A stretch of DNA of 64,000 bases from assembly GCA_013397865.1 (NCBI GenBank), contig VZTI01002788.1:84041-148040 (forward strand), in the 5' to 3' direction. Within the stretch, counting starts at the first letter, position 1. Every line of letters starts with the position of its first letter. Under the pieces are notes generated by a model, which did not search any database, was not told the origin of the DNA, and worked only from the letters and a program-made list of their open reading frames with translations. Of the stretch, positions 60,211 to 64,000 are shown piece by piece. Source of the DNA: Struthidea cinerea (lineage: Eukaryota > Chordata > Aves > Passeriformes > Corcoracidae). The translations under genes were made by a program, and so were the position numbers.

Positions 60211-60606
60211 CACAAGTGTTTAGACTACTAGAAGCCCCAGTGTATATGCACAGTTCAGTCACTGAAAATGCAGTGTCATATTTTGAGCATACTGTTTCTC
60301 TGGCTCTTAATGAATCTGTTCTTTTGTTTCAGGGGGAAGAATATATTTCAGTTATGAATCGTGAGTAAAATTTGAGGAGGGGAAAAATAATCCACTCAAA
60401 TCCAAACTATTTCATGCTCAGAGTGCTCAGAGATCAATGGGATTCATATTGAAGATTTTTGTTGAGTGACAGCAGTAGTTGGTCAGCAATTGGCAAATTC
60501 ATGTTTCACTGGAAAGCTTACCAGTTACTGAAATTTTCCACATATAGCAGAACCAAATAATTTATTCTGGATATTTTTTGTATGCCTTCACTATATGGTG
60601 GAAATG
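60211..60606. other. Unique non-coding DNA
   Basis: Nothing recognised. Confidence 0.5.
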
Positions 60607-60865
60607 GGAGGTGTGGGAAGGTGTGGTAAGGTGCGAAAAGGTGTGGGAAGGGAAGGTGTGGGAAGGGAAAAGAAGAGAAGAGAAGAGAAGAGAAGAGAAG
60701 AGAAGAGAAGAGAAGAGAAGAGAAGAGAAGAGAAGAGAAGAAAAGAAAAGAAAAGAAAAGAAAAGAAAAGAAAAGAAAAGAAAAGAAAAGAAAAGAAAAG
60801 AAAAGAAAAGAAAAGAAAAGAAAAGAAAAGAAAAGAAAAGAAAAGAAGAAAGAAAAAGAGCCTCC
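60607..60865 (+). repeat. Compound purine microsatellite: GTGTGGGAAG, (AGAAG)14, (AAAAG)21
   Basis: Three blocks follow each other: imperfect 10-bp GTGTGGGAAG units (60607-60668), fourteen perfect AGAAG (60671-60740) and twenty-one perfect AAAAG (60741-60845), then a decayed A/G tail. From about 60660 to 60860 the plus strand is pure purine. The long frames on both strands here (REEKR, FLFFS repeats) are translations of the microsatellite. Confidence 0.97.
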
Positions 60866-62085
60866 AGTTCTGTAGTAGCTTGCAAAGGCCATTTCTCTTC
60901 TCACTGGGGAGCAACAAAAGTGACAGGGAGTGAAGAAACCCAACTGCCTTGACTTCTCCTTTCTGAGAACTTTTGAGAGTCACCCTGCAAGGTATTAGAT
61001 GATCTTTTCCCAGTAGACTGAAGTACAGCTGAATAACAATTCCTTCCATCTGACTTTTGGCAGCTAACTGAGCTACCTAAATTATCAACATATTTGCCCT
61101 CTGGCTTCTGCAGTAGTTGGTGGAAAGAAATAATCATCTCTAGATATCAGATTCCTATGCTACACTTGTAACTCCTAAAGCAAAAAGTGATACTCATTTG
61201 GTTGATAATTTTACCCTTAGTTAATAGTATAATTAACAGAATGAGAATCAATATAGAACTTGAAAATGGATTCCTAATTCTTAACTGTTCTGTAAGGTGT
61301 GTAATCACATTTGTGCAAAATGACTAATGAGTTAGCCCAGTTGAAGCAGCAGCAACAAACTGTCATGAACACAAGAACACTTTGTGAATTCAGCGAAAGA
61401 CTTAAACAATAAATTTCAGCATACTACGTGAGTTTCTGAAAGCTATGAATGCTTTAAATCTTTATCATTCTTTTACTCAGTGCTGTCCTAAAGACTGATG
61501 TATTTTTTTTTCTCTATCTGTTCTTATGCTCAAGACTGTTTGGCCAGGAGCTTTCCAGAGTTTTCACCTTTTTGTCCAAAATTAGCAGATATGTAAAAAC
61601 GCTTGAAGTGACTACAGAGTTCCAGAATGGATCTAACTTCTGCTTTCTGAATAACCATGGGCTGAACTTGGTAATTTTATCTCCAAACTGCAGGGGATTC
61701 TCGCTTAGAATCTTTAGCTGAAAACAGTTTGCCAGGTCTGGAGTCAGGAAAACTAAATGAGAAATTGCAGATCCAAGATACCCCTTTGATGAAAAGCTAC
61801 ACAAAACAAATGGAGGTTCACTCTTCTAAATTTCATCTGTGCTGTTTTTATGATTTAACCCAATGGCAAGTAAGTATCACTCAGTCTCTTGCTCACTCTG
61901 CTATCTGCTCCCTAGTGAGAAAGAGAATCAGAAAAAGAGTAAAACTCATGGCTTCAGATAAGAACAGTCTAATAATTAAAACAAAGCAAAATATAATGAT
62001 GATGGTAATAATACTTACAATTATAATAGTAATAGAAACATAGAAAAAGAGGAATAAAACTGAAGAAAGACAAGTGATGCCCAGT
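60866..62085. other. Unique non-coding DNA
   Basis: AT-rich, with a low-complexity ATAATGATGATGGTAATAAT-like stretch near 61993-62036. The 104-codon plus frame at 61729-62043 runs into it and is not supported. Confidence 0.5.
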
Positions 62086-62697
62086 TGTACTAGTTTGGAC
62101 AAATTTGGAGGAAAATATCCTCTGATAGAAGGCAGGTTACAGCTACCCCTCCCCCACCAGGTTCAGGAAAAGAGAAATTTTCCTCGAAGGAAAGTGAAAG
62201 AGGTAAAATCTATTTATTTAACAAACACACAGGAAAATGATAATAATGCTAAATAATGAAATCTCTCGCTGTGGAGAGAAAACCTGGGAAGACTTCAGAG
62301 TCCTACTGTAGGTGTGGGATCTCTCCTCCTCGGAGCTGGGTTGGCGAGGGCCCCACCCCGGGCGTCCGGGAAAAATTCTCCCGATGTGTTCAAATGTTGT
62401 TGGAACAATCCAGAAGAGAAGAAGGAAAACCAAAGTCCCAGGAAAACAAAAAGTTCGACTCTCCATCTCCTGCCAGAAAAAAAGAAGAGCCGAAAAGCTG
62501 GCTGGAAAACACCAAGGGTGCTGCAGAAGCAGAGAAGTGTGTGTTGGTGTCCTTGAAACAACTGCTTTGAAAAGTTCATTCAGTTTTTTTCTCTCTCCCC
62601 TCTCAGGCTCAGTTTAAAGGCACAGAAAAGGCACAAAATTAATTTCTGGACATAGAGCAACGATAGGGGATACACATCATAGAGTCACCCCAAGACA
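62086..62697 (+). mobile_element. Second solo LTR of the same ERVL-type family
   Basis: It begins TGTACTAGTTTGGACAAATT and ends AGAGTCACCCCAAGACA. Flanks are CCAGT and CCAAT, a 5-bp target duplication with one transition. It aligns with the LTR at 2915-3590: same start/end, CCTTCCCCCACC / CCCTCCCCCACC, TTTCTTGAAGGAAAGTG / TTTCCTCGAAGGAAAGTG, CTATTTA..TTAACAAA, and TGTCCTTGAAAC near the end. At 612 versus 676 bp it lacks the GAA expansion. No internal retroviral genes remain beside it. Frames of 80-104 codons inside are chance. Confidence 0.88.
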
Positions 62698-63123
62698 CCA
62701 ATAAAATTGTTTACTACCCACTGACGATGCCAAGACTATCCCTGATCTGAGACAGACCCTTTCCAGACACCTTCCTCCAGTTTATATACAGAGCATGGTG
62801 TTCTGTGGCAGAACCAAAGGGGTATGGTCAGATTTCCTTTTCCAAAGAATCTTCATTAAAATTTTATGACACCTTCATTTGAAGAAACTCAATTTATCTT
62901 TTTTTTTTTTTTCTTCTAGGGAAAAAAACTGTTCAAAACCCTTTTCTGTTTTGTTTCTCTCCAAACTGAGATTTTTAGCTCAGTCTTGAGCCATAACACA
63001 GAATCGTGACTTTCTGATGTGCTGGTATTATCAACTAGAGTAAACCATTCACTAATGACAAAATTACAACCAAAGATCATGGGTTTAAGAAGTGTTAGTT
63101 TTGATTGTTCTGCTCTGCTTTTC
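62698..63123. other. Unique non-coding DNA
   Basis: A T run at about 62900-62913. Nothing else recognised. Confidence 0.5.
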
Positions 63124-63639
63124 ACTGGGGTGGCCTCACCTCGAGTGCTGGGGGCAGTTTTGGGTGACATAATATAAGAAGGATATAAAACCACTAGAGA
63201 GTGTCCAAAGGAAGGACATGAGGATGGAAAAGCTTCTAGAGAGGAAGCTATGCAAGGTCAGGTCAGGCTGGAGTAGAGGAGACTGAGGGGAAACCACATT
63301 GCGGTTAAAAGTTCCTTGTGAGGGGAAGAGGAGGGGCAGGCACTGATCTCTGTTCTGTGGTGCCCAGTGGCAGGACCTGAGGGAGTGGAATCAAGCTGTG
63401 TCAGGGGAGGTTTAGGTTGGATATCAGGAAAAGGTTCTTTACCCAGAGGATGTTTGGGCACTGGAACAGGCTCCCCAGGGGAGTGGTCAAAGCACCAAGA
63501 CTGGCAAAGATCAAGTGTTTGGACAATGCTCTCAGGGATGTGGTGTGACTCTTGTGGTGTCCTGTGCAGGGCCAGGAGCTGGACTTGATGACCCTAGTGC
63601 ATCCCTTCCACCTCAGATTATTCCATGATTCTGTGATTC
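63124..63639 (+). mobile_element. CR1 LINE, CR1-X-like, about 515 bp
   Basis: GGGTGGCCTCACCTCGAGTG, ATATAAGAAGGATATAAAAC, AGAGAGTGTCCAAAGGAAGG, GTGAGGGGAAGAGGAGGGGC, TTGGATATCAGGAAAAGGTT, GGGCACTGGAACAGGCTCCC, AGGAGCTGGACTTGATGACC and the tail TTCCATGATTCTGTGATT. It is the same subfamily as 3634-4079 but starts further 5'. A stretch at about 63230-63270 is shortened relative to that copy. Its coding remnant is broken. Confidence 0.94.
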
Positions 63640-64000
63640 ACTTTATCTTCTGGAGCACCAAATTTTGCAGAATGAGTTGGAGCTGCTGAACTGAATTTGT
63701 TTGCATGAGTGCTAATGTATACCACAAGGGGTACGTTTTTAAATTTTACTGGCTGATTCTTATTACATCTGATCCAAAATTGGAGCTTTTGGAATGACTG
63801 AATGCACTGGAGGATTGAACATAAACGCGGCTAATGAAAAGATCTGCTAGCCATAGCAGTTCCAAGCTTTGACTGAATTCAAGGGATACTTTGATTTTTC
63901 ATAGGATTTTTGAGTATTTCAGTGTAAAAGGAAGAAAAAGAAAACAGTCTTTGAAACCAAATGAGTGCAGCAGGTGGGGTTGAATTATGAATTTATGAGG
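63640..64000. other. Unique non-coding DNA to window end
   Basis: Nothing recognised. Confidence 0.5.

Noticed and set aside
60562..61049. Frames of 107-152 codons on both strands
   Set aside because: Translations of the AGAAG/AAAAG microsatellite.
2915..63639. LTR + CR1 pairs at both window ends as a segmental duplication
   Set aside because: The distance between LTR and CR1 differs (about 45 versus 430 bp), and the sequences between and beyond do not match.

Overview
This window looks like 64 kb of AT-rich, gene-poor, non-coding nuclear DNA from a bird, most likely a songbird (passerine). The evidence is the repeat content: about a dozen CR1 LINE fragments with avian 3' tails of the ATTCTGTGATTCTGTGA kind, three LTRs of avian ERVL type, and one SINE with a tRNA-Ile-derived head and a CR1 tail. 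That SINE matches what I know of the passerine family TguSINE1. There is no bacterial, plasmid or phage organisation, and no certain protein-coding gene. Almost all ATG/GTG reading frames over 60 codons are chance frames or translations of repeats.

Layout. 1-2.9 kb: unique DNA with a decayed CR1 tip. 2.9-4.1 kb: a 676-bp solo LTR followed by a CR1 of the type whose tail the SINE shares. 4.1-8.2 kb: unique DNA holding the best gene candidate, a possible two-exon gene for a small secreted peptide at 7.5-7.9 kb. 8.2-8.4 kb: CR1. 8.4-14.7 kb: unique, with a few simple repeats. 14.75-15.06 kb: a very regular 16-bp higher-order pyrimidine repeat, followed 0.55 kb later by a 40-N assembly gap. 15.7-28.6 kb: unique DNA with three CR1 pieces. 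28.6-29.7 kb: a roughly 1.03-kb GC-rich LTR with long terminal inverted repeats. 29.7-35.9 kb: unique AT-rich DNA ending in a coding-like but broken minus-strand tract. 35.95-37.15 kb: CR1, then an unassigned GC-rich block. 37-47 kb: unique, with a near-perfect 126-bp tandem duplication at 41 kb and an ancient amniote repeat at 44.7 kb. 47.0-47.7 kb: a longer CR1 that keeps reverse-transcriptase motifs. 50.9-51.0 kb: the tRNA-derived SINE. 52.6-53.4 kb: two old CR1 pieces. 53.4-58.8 kb: unique DNA with a weak terminal-exon candidate at 57.2 kb. 58.8-60.2 kb: two CR1s in opposite orientation. 60.6-60.85 kb: a compound purine microsatellite. 62.1-63.6 kb: a second LTR of the same family as the first, followed by another CR1 of the SINE-partner type.

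The elements do not work together as a gene system. The one functional link that can be read is parasitic: the SINE carries the 3' tail of the CR1 type present at 3.6-4.1 kb and 63.1-63.6 kb, as expected if CR1 machinery mobilised it. The observations most worth checking are the small secreted-peptide candidate (7513-7936), the inverted-repeat LTR with flanking direct repeats (28592-29694), the 16-bp array next to the assembly gap, and the 126-bp tandem duplication. I found no convincing new biological system.
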